Source: Micromonospora kangleipakensis
Lineage (GTDB): Bacteria; Actinomycetota; Actinomycetes; Mycobacteriales; Micromonosporaceae
Reading direction: 5' to 3'
DNA: 64,000 nt
NCBI RefSeq assembly: GCF_004217615.1
Contig: NZ_SHLD01000001.1
Location: 1,364,001-1,428,000, forward strand
Within the stretch, counting starts at the first letter, position 1. Each line of letters begins with the position of its first letter. The notes beneath the pieces are model-generated. The model worked only from the letters and a program-made list of their open reading frames with translations. It did no database searches and had not been told where the DNA came from. Below, one piece after another: positions 37,254 through 45,344 of the stretch. A program made the position numbers and the translations under genes.

Positions 37254-37291
37254 CGCCTGGCACCACGAGCACCGTCAGGGGGAGGACAGGT

Positions 37292-37852
37292 ATGAGCTGG
37301 GACAACATCCACAACGTCAGCGAGGACCCGGACCGGGTCGAGCAGCGGTTCGACGTCCCGATGCCGCTCAATCCGGGCATGCCGCTCGTAGGTGATCTGC
37401 GGGGCGTCAACTTCGACCGGGTCGGGGTCAACCAGGCGCAGACGCCGAGCAAGCTGGTCGCCGGCGACGGCGAGCGGGGCGTGGAGACCGAGTGGGACGC
37501 CGGCAGCCTCGACTCGGCCGTGACCTGGCTGGAGACCCACGCCAGCTACGTGCACCGGCTCTCCTACGACATGTCCACGATCAAGGACGAGCTCGCCCCG
37601 AACGAGTGGGCGGAGCCGGGTCACGGCGCGCTGGGCGGATTCCCGAACGCCCAGGAGCTCACCCGGAACCATGACGCCCTCTTCTCGTCCACCCAGCAGG
37701 GCCTGCGCACCCTCTCGGACGGGCTCTGGGCGGCCGCCGAGGCGCTGCGCGAGGTCAAGCGGAAGTACGAGGACGCGGAGCACGCCAACGCCATGTCGGC
37801 GCAGGAGATGCAGCAGGCGTTCAACGATGCCGCCAGCGGCGGCAACGGCTAG
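37292..37852 (+). CDS. type VII locus protein, unknown, 186 aa
   Basis: Soluble 186-residue protein starting MSWDNIHNVSEDPDRVEQRF, with a helical second half (VTWLETHASYVHRLSYDMST; ALREVKRKYEDAEHANAM). The GGGGAGGACAGG site precedes the ATG. It lies between mycP and the second PPE-like gene and 16 nt before the latter, matching the small-plus-large gene pair at the other end of the locus. It may be the helical partner or a chaperone of that protein. I do not recognise a named family. Confidence 0.75.
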   Translation: MSWDNIHNVSEDPDRVEQRFDVPMPLNPGMPLVGDLRGVNFDRVGVNQAQTPSKLVAGDGERGVETEWDAGSLDSAVTWLETHASYVHRLSYDMSTIKDELAPNEWAEPGHGALGGFPNAQELTRNHDALFSSTQQGLRTLSDGLWAAAEALREVKRKYEDAEHANAMSAQEMQQAFNDAASGGNG

Positions 37853-37868
37853 ACGGGGGAGCGGGGAG

Positions 37869-39236
37869 ATGGCCGACTGGGAGCAGATGGCCCGCGAGGT
37901 GCTCGTGGCGGGCCGGCCGGACAAGGTGCAGAGCGCCGCGCTCGGCTGGAAGGAGCTGCTCAAGAACATCGGGCAGGTCCAGGAGAGCCTTCAGCAGAAC
38001 GTCAAGGACCTCGGCGTGGTCTGGAAGGGGCCGGCCTACGAGGCGTTCAAGTCGCACGTCGAGGCCCTGGCCAAGCAGGCCGGCGGCCTGGTCGACGCGG
38101 CCGAGAAGCCGGGCCGGGACCGGGTCAGCATCGTCACCAACCTGGAGACCGCCGCCCGCCAGCTCCAGGCGGCCCAGGACAGCATGCCCATCCCGTCCGC
38201 CTGCGTCGGGGACGTCCTGGCGGCCCGTAACGGCGAGGTCGTGATCGGCGCGGGTCTCTTCGAGACCCGGGTCAAGGCGGACCTGATGGGCAGCTGGCCG
38301 ATGGAGAAGATCGGTGAGCTGGGCGACTGGGTGTCCGGCTGGTTCTCCGATCAGGAGGAGGACGCCCGCAAGGTCTACAACGGGGTCAACGGCGACTACC
38401 AGGACCGCGTCCTGGAGTCGCCGAGCGGCGGCCCGAGCGGCAGCGTCACCAGCCCTCGCCCGGACATCCCCAACCTGGGCACCGGCCCCGGCACCGGCGG
38501 TGGCGGCGGCGTGCCGGGGATCGGCGGGACGCCCTCGGCCGGCGGCCTGGGCGGCCCGTCGGCTTCGGCGGGCAAGATGCCCGACCTCGGCTCGGGCGGC
38601 CCGAGCGTCGGGTCGAGCGCGCACCCCGACCTCACCTCGGGCGGCGGCTACACTCCGTCGACCGGCACCGGCTACACCCCCTCCACCGGGTACCCGTCCA
38701 CGGGCACCGGCGGCGACTACGGCACCGGGCTGGCCGGCGCCGGCACCGCGACCGCGCCGGGGCTCGGCTCCGGCTTCGGCTCGGGCGGCGGGCTGCCCGG
38801 CAGCACCGGCCTCGGCGGCAGCGCCGGTGGGCTCGGCGGTGGCGGGCTGGGCGGCGGCGGCATCGGCCGGGCGGTGAGCCCCGGCCTGCCGCCGATGATG
38901 GGCGGCGGCGGCATGGCCGGCGCCGGCGGTCGCGGCGCCGGTGGCCGCGCGGGTGCCGGAAAGCTGGGGGCGGGCGGCAAGCTCGGCCCGGGCGGCATGG
39001 CGCCCGGCATGGGCGGCGGCATGGCCGGGGGCGGTGGCCGGGGCGCGGCCCGGGGCGGCGCGGCCGGTGCCGCCGGCGGGGCGCGGGGCGCCGGTGCCCG
39101 GGGCGGCACGGCCGGCATGGGGCACGGAGGCGGCGCCGGGTACGGCGAGGAGGACAATTCCCGCAACACCTGGCTGGAGGAGGACGAGGACATCTGGGGC
39201 GCCGACAGCGGCGGCACGCCGGGCATCCTGCGCTGA
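37869..39236 (+). CDS. PPE-like type VII secretion protein with Gly-rich domain
   Basis: 455 residues. The helical N-terminus contains the turn W52-K-G54 (VVWKGPAYEAF) and a second helical part (residues ~90-165). From about residue 180 it is a Gly/Ser/Ala/Pro low-complexity region with repeated GGGG, GYTPSTG and GRGA units. The end SRNTWLEEDEDIWGADSG shares TWL-x-EDE-x2-WG with the PPE-like protein at 24779-26068. The ATG at 37869 follows GGGGAG. It should be a secreted or cell-surface substrate of this ESX system; the role is unknown. Confidence 0.78.
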   Translation: MADWEQMAREVLVAGRPDKVQSAALGWKELLKNIGQVQESLQQNVKDLGVVWKGPAYEAFKSHVEALAKQAGGLVDAAEKPGRDRVSIVTNLETAARQLQAAQDSMPIPSACVGDVLAARNGEVVIGAGLFETRVKADLMGSWPMEKIGELGDWVSGWFSDQEEDARKVYNGVNGDYQDRVLESPSGGPSGSVTSPRPDIPNLGTGPGTGGGGGVPGIGGTPSAGGLGGPSASAGKMPDLGSGGPSVGSSAHPDLTSGGGYTPSTGTGYTPSTGYPSTGTGGDYGTGLAGAGTATAPGLGSGFGSGGGLPGSTGLGGSAGGLGGGGLGGGGIGRAVSPGLPPMMGGGGMAGAGGRGAGGRAGAGKLGAGGKLGPGGMAPGMGGGMAGGGGRGAARGGAAGAAGGARGAGARGGTAGMGHGGGAGYGEEDNSRNTWLEEDEDIWGADSGGTPGILR

Positions 39237-39298
39237 TCATCGACCGGCGCCGGCCACGGTGACGTGGGCGGCGCCGTCGCGCGTTCCGATGTCGACGG

Positions 39299-40534
39299 TC
39301 AGGCGTCGAGCGGCGTCGAGCGGCGTCCGGGTCGCCAGCCCCGCCGGCGGCCGCGGGCCAGGACGGGCCGGACCGCCAGCAGGACGCCCGCCAGGAGCGC
39401 GCCGGCCGCGGCCACCCAGACCGCCACGGTGCGCTGCCAGTCCAGCGGGTCGGCCGGCGGGGCCGGCTCCGCCAGCGCGCCGGGCGGCGGGTCCGTCCGG
39501 GTGCCCAGCAGGCTGGTCACCGCCCGGTACGGGTTCACCACCCCGTACCCGATCTCGGCGTTGTGCCCGTCGGGCGGGTTGTCGGCCGTCCGGGTCAGCC
39601 GGAAGGCGACGTCGGCCGGGGCGAGCTCCGGGTGGGCGGCGCGGACCAGCGCGGCCACCCCGGAGACGTACGCGGCGGCGAAGCTGGTGCCGCCCTGCGG
39701 TTCGGCGAGGTAGCCCGCTCCCTGCGGGGCGGGGCCGACGATGTCCAGTCCGGGCGCGGCGATGTCGACGTAGTCGCCGGCGACCGAGGTGCCGACGTGG
39801 CCGCCCTGCGCGTCGACTCCCGCCACGGCGATCACGCCGGGGTACGCGGCCGGGTACGCCGGCTGGTCCTGCTGGTTCTCCTGCCGGTTGCCGGCGGCGG
39901 CCACCACGACGACCCGCATGCGGAGCGCGTAGTCGATCGCGTCCTTCAACTCGGGCCGGTCCAGCGTCACGAGGGAGAGGTTGACCACGTCGGCGCCGTG
40001 GTCCACCGACCAGCGGATCGCCTCGGCGATCTCGGCGGGGAGCGCTTCGTCGGTGGTGCGCTCGGTGGAGGCCAGCACCCGTACCGGCAGGATCCGGGCC
40101 TCGGGCGCGATGCCGCTGTACGGTGCGCCGGTCCCTTCCTGGCCCGCGATGATGCCCGCCACGATGGTGCCGTGGCCGGCCAGGTCGCACTGCCCCCGGA
40201 GCTGGGCCAGGCCGTTGAAGTCACCACCCCCGAGCACCCGGCCCTTGAGCAGGGGGTGGGTGGGCGAGACGCCGGAGTCCACCACCGCCACGGTCACGCC
40301 CTCGCCCCGGGTGATCCGCCATGCCGACGACGGGTCGAGCCGGCGCAGTGCCCACGGGGCCTCGGTCGGGCCGGGGCCGCCGGGCCGGCCGCACTTCGGC
40401 GCTGCCGCCGCGGGCGGCGGGGCCACCAGCAGTGTGCCGAGCAGCGCCGCGACCGCTCCACAGAGGACGGACCGGGACCGGTGCCCGGTACGGGCGCGCA
40501 AGGTCGTCCCGTCCGGCCGCAAGCTGTCGCGCAC
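39299..40534 (-). CDS. mycosin 2 (type VII-associated subtilisin-like protease)
   Basis: 411 residues with signal peptide (to about residue 45, PPPAAAA), subtilase domain with D86 (VAVVDSGVS), H121 (LAGHGTIVAG) and S284 (GGTSFAAAY), and a C-terminal membrane segment followed by a short basic tail. Cys48 and Cys116 could form a disulfide in the region that wraps the mycosin active site. It faces the other genes of the locus and has its own start. A second mycosin next to one ESX core is unusual; it may process a different substrate. Confidence 0.9.
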   Translation of the reverse strand: MRDSLRPDGTTLRARTGHRSRSVLCGAVAALLGTLLVAPPPAAAAPKCGRPGGPGPTEAPWALRRLDPSSAWRITRGEGVTVAVVDSGVSPTHPLLKGRVLGGGDFNGLAQLRGQCDLAGHGTIVAGIIAGQEGTGAPYSGIAPEARILPVRVLASTERTTDEALPAEIAEAIRWSVDHGADVVNLSLVTLDRPELKDAIDYALRMRVVVVAAAGNRQENQQDQPAYPAAYPGVIAVAGVDAQGGHVGTSVAGDYVDIAAPGLDIVGPAPQGAGYLAEPQGGTSFAAAYVSGVAALVRAAHPELAPADVAFRLTRTADNPPDGHNAEIGYGVVNPYRAVTSLLGTRTDPPPGALAEPAPPADPLDWQRTVAVWVAAAGALLAGVLLAVRPVLARGRRRGWRPGRRSTPLDA

Positions 40535-40614
40535 GCGGTGAGATTACCGCCGTTGCGCCCGTCGCGCGGTCACGGGAGCGCCCGGGCCGACCGCGGCCCG
40601 CCCACCGCCCCGGT

Positions 40615-40944
40615 TCAGGATTCGGTGGCGGGCTCGGCGGTGAAGAGGGCGAGCAGGGCGCCGACCTGCTGGTCGGCCTCGGCCGGATGGCGGAAGTGGC
40701 CGCTCGGGTTGACCGTGTACTCGTTGCGCCGGCCCACCCGGGTGCGGCGCAGGTAGCCGCCCGCCTCGAGGTCGGCGACGATGGCCTGGGCGGCCCGCTC
40801 GGTAACCCCCACCTCGTCGGCGACGTCGCGCAGCCGGGCGGTGGGGTTGCGCGCGATGGCCAGCAGCACGTGCCCGTGGTTGGTGAGGAACGTCCAGTTC
40901 CGGCTGCTCCCGTTCTGGCCTGCTGTCGTCGCCATGTGCGTCAT
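40615..40944 (-). CDS. winged helix-turn-helix transcriptional regulator
   Basis: 109-residue MarR/ArsR-like regulator: FLTNHGHVLLAIARNPTARL, then RDVADEVGVTERAAQAIVAD (recognition helix) and the wing RTRVGRRNEYTVNPSG. No effector domain is attached. The ATG at 40944 has GAGGGG about 8 nt upstream; a second ATG at 40935 lacks one. It diverges from the carbonic anhydrase gene, which is a natural target. The effector is unknown. Confidence 0.87.
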   Translation of the reverse strand: MTHMATTAGQNGSSRNWTFLTNHGHVLLAIARNPTARLRDVADEVGVTERAAQAIVADLEAGGYLRRTRVGRRNEYTVNPSGHFRHPAEADQQVGALLALFTAEPATES

Positions 40945-41049
40945 CGTATGGCCCCTCGTTCGGGTTTCCGACCCCTGCCCTCGCCCGGGCTGCCCCGGGC
41001 CGCCGCGGCCGTGGCGGCCGCACTCGGGCCGCCGTCAAGTCCCACTCAA

Positions 41050-41065
41050 TGTATGAAATCTGTAT
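41050..41065. promoter_or_regulatory. TGTAT-N6-TGTAT direct repeat in AT-rich divergent region
   Basis: Two TGTAT boxes with an 11-bp period lie in an unusually AT-rich stretch (about 41045-41078) between the regulator and the carbonic anhydrase gene. This is the likely shared promoter and operator region. Confidence 0.3.
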
Positions 41066-41165
41066 CACGTAAAGCTTGACGTACCTTTGGCTGCGTGTGA
41101 CGGTGGGTGCTGAGGCCGCCTCCGCCGCCGGCCCGGCTGACCAGGTCGTTTCGCGCGAGGACGAG

Positions 41166-41846
41166 GTGAGGGAATTGACCCCGACCACTCCGGAGCAGGC
41201 GCTCGCCGAACTGCACGCCGGGAACCGCCGGTTCGTCACCGGCGTTCCGCGCCACCCCAACCAGGACGCCGGCCACCGGGCGGCCGTCGCCGACGGGCAG
41301 CACCCCTTCGCGGTGGTCGTCGGCTGCTCCGACTCCCGCCTCGCCGCCGAGATCATCTTCGACCGCGGCCTGGGCGACCTCTTCGTGGTCCGGACCGCCG
41401 GCCACACGGCGGGCCCCGAGGTGCTCGGCAGCGTCGAGTACGCCGTGACGGTGCTCGGCACGCCGCTGGTGCTGGTGCTCGGGCACGACTCCTGCGGCGC
41501 GGTGCAGGCCGCCCGGGAGGCGGTCACCACCGGCAGGACCCCCGCCGGGCACCTCGGCGCGCTGGTCGACGCCGTGGTGCCGAGCCTGCGCCGGGCGGCG
41601 GCGGAGGGCGTCGAGGAGATCGACGGCATCGTCGACATCCACATCGCGCGGACCGTCGAGGCGCTGCTGGCCAACTCCTCCGTCCTGGCCGCTGAGGTGG
41701 CCGCCGGGCGGTGCGCGGTGGTCGGCATGTCGTACCAGCTCAGCGCGGGCGAGGTGCGGACGGTGGCGACGGTCCCGGCGGGTGCGGCGACCATGCCGCC
41801 CCCCGCGCAGGTCGAGCGCGCCGCGCCCACCGCCGTCGGCGGCTGA
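41166..41846 (+). CDS. beta-class carbonic anhydrase
   Basis: Zinc enzyme that interconverts CO2 and bicarbonate, 226 residues from the chosen start. Zinc ligands are C54 (in VGCSDSR, with D56), H107 and C110 (LGHDSCGAV). The N-terminus PTTPEQALAELHAGNRRFVT is typical. I place the start at the GTG at 41166 because GAGG is 5 nt upstream and this matches family length. The frame is open further upstream to a TTG at 41076, and that longer form cannot be excluded. The gene ends at a very strong bidirectional hairpin. Confidence 0.93.
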   Translation: MRELTPTTPEQALAELHAGNRRFVTGVPRHPNQDAGHRAAVADGQHPFAVVVGCSDSRLAAEIIFDRGLGDLFVVRTAGHTAGPEVLGSVEYAVTVLGTPLVLVLGHDSCGAVQAAREAVTTGRTPAGHLGALVDAVVPSLRRAAAEGVEEIDGIVDIHIARTVEALLANSSVLAAEVAAGRCAVVGMSYQLSAGEVRTVATVPAGAATMPPPAQVERAAPTAVGG

Positions 41847-41860
41847 CGCCCCCACGCAAC

Positions 41861-41902
41861 GGCCGAGGGGCCGTCCCGCATCGGCGGGACGGCCCCTCGG
41901 CC
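41861..41902. terminator. perfect 18-bp hairpin between convergent genes
   Basis: GGCCGAGGGGCCGTCCCG (41861-41878) pairs perfectly with 41885-41902 around a 6-nt loop. It separates the carbonic anhydrase gene from the convergent cell-wall protein gene and is the strongest stem in the window. Confidence 0.8.
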
Positions 41903-41916
41903 GGGCACGTCGTCGA

Positions 41917-42939
41917 TCAGAGCAGCGACATGTGCACGTGGTCGGTGTGGTTGGAAGGCCCGCTGTAGGACTTCCAGCCGGTCGCCGGGAACCAGATCTG
42001 CCGGTTCCAGATCACGTAGTAGATGCCGAGCCGGTCCGCGTTGCGGATCAGGAAGGCGGCGACGTTGTTGCCGTACATCCGGGTGTCGTTGTTGTGCCAG
42101 GGGGCGAACCCGCTGTTCTGCAGCGACCAGTCGCAGGCCTTGCCCTTCGGGTGCTCCCACGGCCCGCCCGGTCGGTAGCAGCCGGCGAACCGGTTGAAGC
42201 CGGCCCGCCTGACCTCCTTGTACGCGTGCAGCGTGCGCGGCGTGATGCAGCCGGACGTGGTGGGATCGTTCTCGCTGCACGACTCGGGCTTCCAGTCCCC
42301 GTCGGCGGTGCGGCCGGGACCGATCCGGGCGACCGGCGAGGTGGCCGAGACCAGGCCGCCGGTGAAGCCCTTCCCGCCGACCAGGGCGAGCGCCTTCTCC
42401 GCCTCGTTCTTCTCCCGGGCCATCGCGTTCGCCTGCTTCTGCTGCTCGCGCACCTCGGCGTCGAGCGCCAGCTTGGCCTGCTCGGCGCGGGTCTTGGCCG
42501 CGTTGACCGCGGCGAGCTTCTGCGCGTTGACCATGTTCAGCTCGTCGAGCGCGGCCGCCCGCCGGACGAACGAGTCCGGGGTGTTGCTCTCCAGCAGCAT
42601 GGCCACCGCGCCGATCCGCCCGGTCCGGTACGACTGCGCCGCGATCTGGGTCACCTGCGGACGCAGGGCGTCCAGCTGGTTCTGCGCCGCGCGCACCTCC
42701 GTGCCCAGCTGGAGCTGGCGCTGCTTCGACTTCGCCAGCCGGCTCTTCGCCTGCACGTAGCCGCGGTTGGCGGCCTCGATGACATCGGTGATGAGCGGCT
42801 GCTCCTCGTCCTCCGCATGCCCCGAGGGGGTGGGGGGCGTCGTCGGCGCCGCGATCGCCGGGGTGGGGCCGGCGACGATGACGAACGCGGTGAGCACGGC
42901 CACCACGGGTATCAACCAGCGGCGCAGGGGTGCCGTCAC
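41917..42939 (-). CDS. secreted coiled-coil protein with M15-like C-terminal domain, cell-wall associated
   Basis: 340 residues: signal peptide (to about residue 30, TPAIAA), long coiled coil (about 60-185) resembling the N-terminal part of NlpC/P60 wall hydrolases such as RipA, and a C-terminal domain (about 215-340). The latter has HPKGKACDWSL and NHTDHVHMSL. The H, D and H in these match the zinc-site pattern of VanY/M15-like peptidases. It probably acts on peptidoglycan. Control by the c-di-AMP riboswitch just upstream supports this, since such riboswitches often precede wall-hydrolase genes in actinobacteria. The catalytic activity is inferred. Confidence 0.85.
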   Translation of the reverse strand: MTAPLRRWLIPVVAVLTAFVIVAGPTPAIAAPTTPPTPSGHAEDEEQPLITDVIEAANRGYVQAKSRLAKSKQRQLQLGTEVRAAQNQLDALRPQVTQIAAQSYRTGRIGAVAMLLESNTPDSFVRRAAALDELNMVNAQKLAAVNAAKTRAEQAKLALDAEVREQQKQANAMAREKNEAEKALALVGGKGFTGGLVSATSPVARIGPGRTADGDWKPESCSENDPTTSGCITPRTLHAYKEVRRAGFNRFAGCYRPGGPWEHPKGKACDWSLQNSGFAPWHNNDTRMYGNNVAAFLIRNADRLGIYYVIWNRQIWFPATGWKSYSGPSNHTDHVHMSLL

Positions 42940-42952
42940 AGTGTTCCCTTCC

Positions 42953-43125
42953 CTCGACCGCCGACCGGGTTAGCTGACGGGTTCGGGACGGAAGTGGCCC
43001 CTACCGCTGGCGCGGATACACCCCATGTACCTGGTTCCCCGGCTCGCCGTACGGCGATTGGGCGGTGGCACCGCAGGCGCCGCTGCGCGCCTTCGGCGGT
43101 GACCGGCAGCGAGGTTACCCGAGAG
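42953..43125 (-). ncRNA. c-di-AMP (ydaO-yuaA) riboswitch
   Basis: On the minus strand the leader of the wall-protein gene carries the conserved blocks of the ydaO class: CCGGGGAACC around 43033-43042, GGGGTGTATCC at 43014-43024, GGTAGGG, and CCCGAACCCGTCAGCTAACC at 42968-42987, in the normal order. It is very close to the actinobacterial examples in front of rpfA and NlpC/P60 genes. In this class c-di-AMP binding usually lowers expression. The outer boundaries are approximate. Confidence 0.88.
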
Positions 43126-43228
43126 TCGTCCCGAGGATCTACGTCCGGAAGCCGACTAAAAGCGGTAATTCGACGGGCAGCTCCGTGACCAGCGTCGCGT
43201 TTGGCGCCGGCGGTCACGCTCCGGAGTG

Positions 43229-44560
43229 TCACCATGCGATGTCCGTGCTCCCGTGCGGTCCGGTCCCGCCGCCGGCGGCGCCCGGGGCGGCGCCGGTGCG
43301 TGGCGCGCTCAGCGCCGCCAGTGCGGCATCCGGCTCCGCGGGGGGACGGGACGCTGGCACGGCGGGCCCGCCGGCCCCGCCCTGACCGGCGGTGGTCACC
43401 AGGGCCGCCAAGCCGGTGGTGAGCGGTACGGCGGCGATCAGGCCGATCGTGGCGACCGCGCTCCGGACGATCTCCTGCGCCATGAACTCGCTGGTGAGGA
43501 TCTCGCTCACCGCCCGCGAGTCGGCGACGAGCAGGAGCAGCAGGGGCAGCGAGGCGCCCGCGTACGCCAGCACGATGGTGTTGACCGTGGAGGCGATGTG
43601 CGCGCGGCCGACGCGGGTGGCCGCCCGGTAGAGCTGCAACCGGGACAGCCCCGGATTCGCGTGCGCCAGCTCGGTGACGGTGGCCGCCTGGGTGACCGTC
43701 ACGTCGTCCAGCACGCCCAGCGAGCCGATGACGATCCCGGCCAGCAGCAGCCCGTGCAGGTCGACATCGTGCTGGAACATCGACAGGGTGGTGGCGTCCT
43801 CGCTGCCGAAGCCGGTCAGGTGGGTGGCCGCGGTGGCGAGCGTGCCGAGGACGCCGGTCAGCACCAGGCTGCCGAGAGTGCCGAGGACCGCCACCGAGGT
43901 CTGCGCGGTGATCCCGTGCGTCAGGTACAGCACCACGAACATGATCAGCGCCGAGCCGACGATCGCCACCAGCAGCGGCGGCTGGCCGCCGCCGATCCCC
44001 GGCAGCACGAAGCCCAGCAGGATGGCGAAGCTCGCGGCCAGCCCGCCCAGCGCGGCCAGCCCCCGCCAGCGGCCGAACGCGACGATGGCGACGGCGAAGA
44101 GCGCCGCCAGCCAGATCAGCGGCGTGGCCCGCTGGTGCTCGGCGATGTTGTAGCTCTTCGTCGCGGGATCGGCCGGATCCACCAGCTCCACCAGGATGAT
44201 CCGGTCGCCGACCTCGACCGTTGGCGCGCCGGGGCCGGCGGGGATGGGCGTCTCCACCTGGCGGCCGGCGTCCGGGCCCTGCTCGACCGCGACGCCGACC
44301 GTCCCGCAGGGCCCGGCCGAGCCGCCCGGGACGCCCTCCGGCACCTCCGCCGCCGGCGGGCACGGCACGGTCACCACCCGGGTCACCGTGCCGTGGTACC
44401 GGGGCACGTCCGCGGCCCGCTCCGGTGCCGGGGTGTCCCGCGGCCAGAGCACCAGCGCGGCGAGCACGGTGAGGACGAAGAGCGGGACCACCGTGGCGAC
44501 GAGGATCCGTCGTACCCGCGGCGGGGCGGACGGGGCGGGACGGGTGTGGTCGGCGCCCAT
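43229..44560 (-). CDS. YibE/F family membrane protein
   Basis: 443 residues with about eight hydrophobic segments. After the first segment (VVPLFVLTVLAALVLW) an outward-facing part contains RYHGTVTRVVTVPCP and a paired cysteine region. Then come the family signatures YLTHGITAQTSVAVLGTLGS and VTVTQAATVTELAHANP with GRAHIASTVNTIVLAYAGAS. YibE/F proteins are transporters of unknown substrate. Here it neighbours a copper island, but no direct link is seen. The ATG at 44560 follows GGGAG. Confidence 0.9.
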   Translation of the reverse strand: MGADHTRPAPSAPPRVRRILVATVVPLFVLTVLAALVLWPRDTPAPERAADVPRYHGTVTRVVTVPCPPAAEVPEGVPGGSAGPCGTVGVAVEQGPDAGRQVETPIPAGPGAPTVEVGDRIILVELVDPADPATKSYNIAEHQRATPLIWLAALFAVAIVAFGRWRGLAALGGLAASFAILLGFVLPGIGGGQPPLLVAIVGSALIMFVVLYLTHGITAQTSVAVLGTLGSLVLTGVLGTLATAATHLTGFGSEDATTLSMFQHDVDLHGLLLAGIVIGSLGVLDDVTVTQAATVTELAHANPGLSRLQLYRAATRVGRAHIASTVNTIVLAYAGASLPLLLLLVADSRAVSEILTSEFMAQEIVRSAVATIGLIAAVPLTTGLAALVTTAGQGGAGGPAVPASRPPAEPDAALAALSAPRTGAAPGAAGGGTGPHGSTDIAW

Positions 44561-44768
44561 GGTGAGTCTCCCAACGATTCTCAGGCGAGGTACGTGTCAC
44601 CGGGCCGGTCGGTTCACCGGCCGGGTGAGGCGTCCGCCGGTGCGGCAGTCGCCGGGGCCGTCGCTGGGAATGCTAGTCAGGCCGGCCCGCGGTCCCGCCG
44701 GGCGGCGGGGCGCGCGGCCGGGCCCGTGGATCCGGGCGGTTCCTCCCGATCGGTACGACCCGGGAGGC

Positions 44769-44774
44769 TAACGT
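44769..44774 (+). promoter_or_regulatory. -10 box TAACGT of a probable leaderless gene
   Basis: TAACGT lies seven bases before the in-frame GTG at 44782. No ribosome site precedes that start and no clear -35 is visible. Confidence 0.4.
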
Positions 44775-44781
44775 GGTCGTC

Positions 44782-45264
44782 GTGCGGACGGAGGCGGCGG
44801 TGACGACCGGGCGGTGGGTCCGGCTCCTGCTGCTGCTCAGCACGCTGGTCGGGCTGGCCACCATGCACACCCTGGGCCACGGCGCGCACGCCTCGGGCGG
44901 GCACCGGGCGGGTCATCCGACGCAGCCCGCCGGGCACCATCTCGCCCTTCCGGCGGTTCTCGCCGAGCCGGCCGCGACCGTCGGCGCAGCGGTCGGCGCG
45001 GTCGCCGACTGCCCGGGTGCCGGCTGCCACGCCCGCGCGCTCCCGCTGACCGGTCCCGGCGCGGACCGGTCCGGGTGGAGCGTCTGCCTGGCCGTGCTCG
45101 GCGCGTTCGCCGTGGCGCTGCTCGTCGCCGTGCTGCTGCGGGCCGGGCCGTGGACCGTCGGACGGGCCGCCCGCGGGTCGCGGCGACCCGCCTGCGGACC
45201 GCGGGCCCCGCCGCCCCGACCGTGGGGACTGCGCCTGGCGACGGTGTCGGTGCTGCGCAGATAG
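44782..45264 (+). CDS. small His-rich membrane protein (DUF6153-like)
   Basis: 160 residues. An N-terminal hydrophobic segment (VRLLLLLSTLVGLATMHTLG) is followed by a His/Gly-rich outward loop (HGAHASGGHRAGHP, GHHLALP) with a CPGAGCH pair of cysteines. A second membrane segment (VCLAVLGAFAVALLVAVLL) and a basic tail complete it. This resembles small proteins often found beside DUF305 genes in actinobacteria. Histidines and cysteines suggest metal binding, probably copper given the neighbours; that is inference. The start follows a -10 box and is likely leaderless. Confidence 0.72.
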   Translation: MRTEAAVTTGRWVRLLLLLSTLVGLATMHTLGHGAHASGGHRAGHPTQPAGHHLALPAVLAEPAATVGAAVGAVADCPGAGCHARALPLTGPGADRSGWSVCLAVLGAFAVALLVAVLLRAGPWTVGRAARGSRRPACGPRAPPPRPWGLRLATVSVLRR

Positions 45265-45344
45265 GAGGCCCGACGCGGGTGACCGTCCGGTGACCCGCGT
45301 CCCGCTGTCCGCTGCGTACGTTCCGACACCGAAAGGTCTTTCCC

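Noticed and set aside
38396..39236. Gly-rich repeats in the PPE-like gene as a DNA tandem repeat or CRISPR-like array
   Set aside because: The repetition is at protein level (Gly/Ser/Ala units) with irregular spacing; no regular repeat-spacer structure.
41076..41165. TTG at 41076 as the carbonic anhydrase start and TTGACG there as a -35 box
   Set aside because: No ribosome site precedes the TTG and the first 30 residues do not match the family; the -10 partner at 17 nt (GACGGT) is poor. Kept only as an alternative.
42936..44600. Open frame running through the YibE/F gene and the riboswitch
   Set aside because: It is an alternative phase of the YibE/F gene; the riboswitch blocks explain the conserved-looking part.
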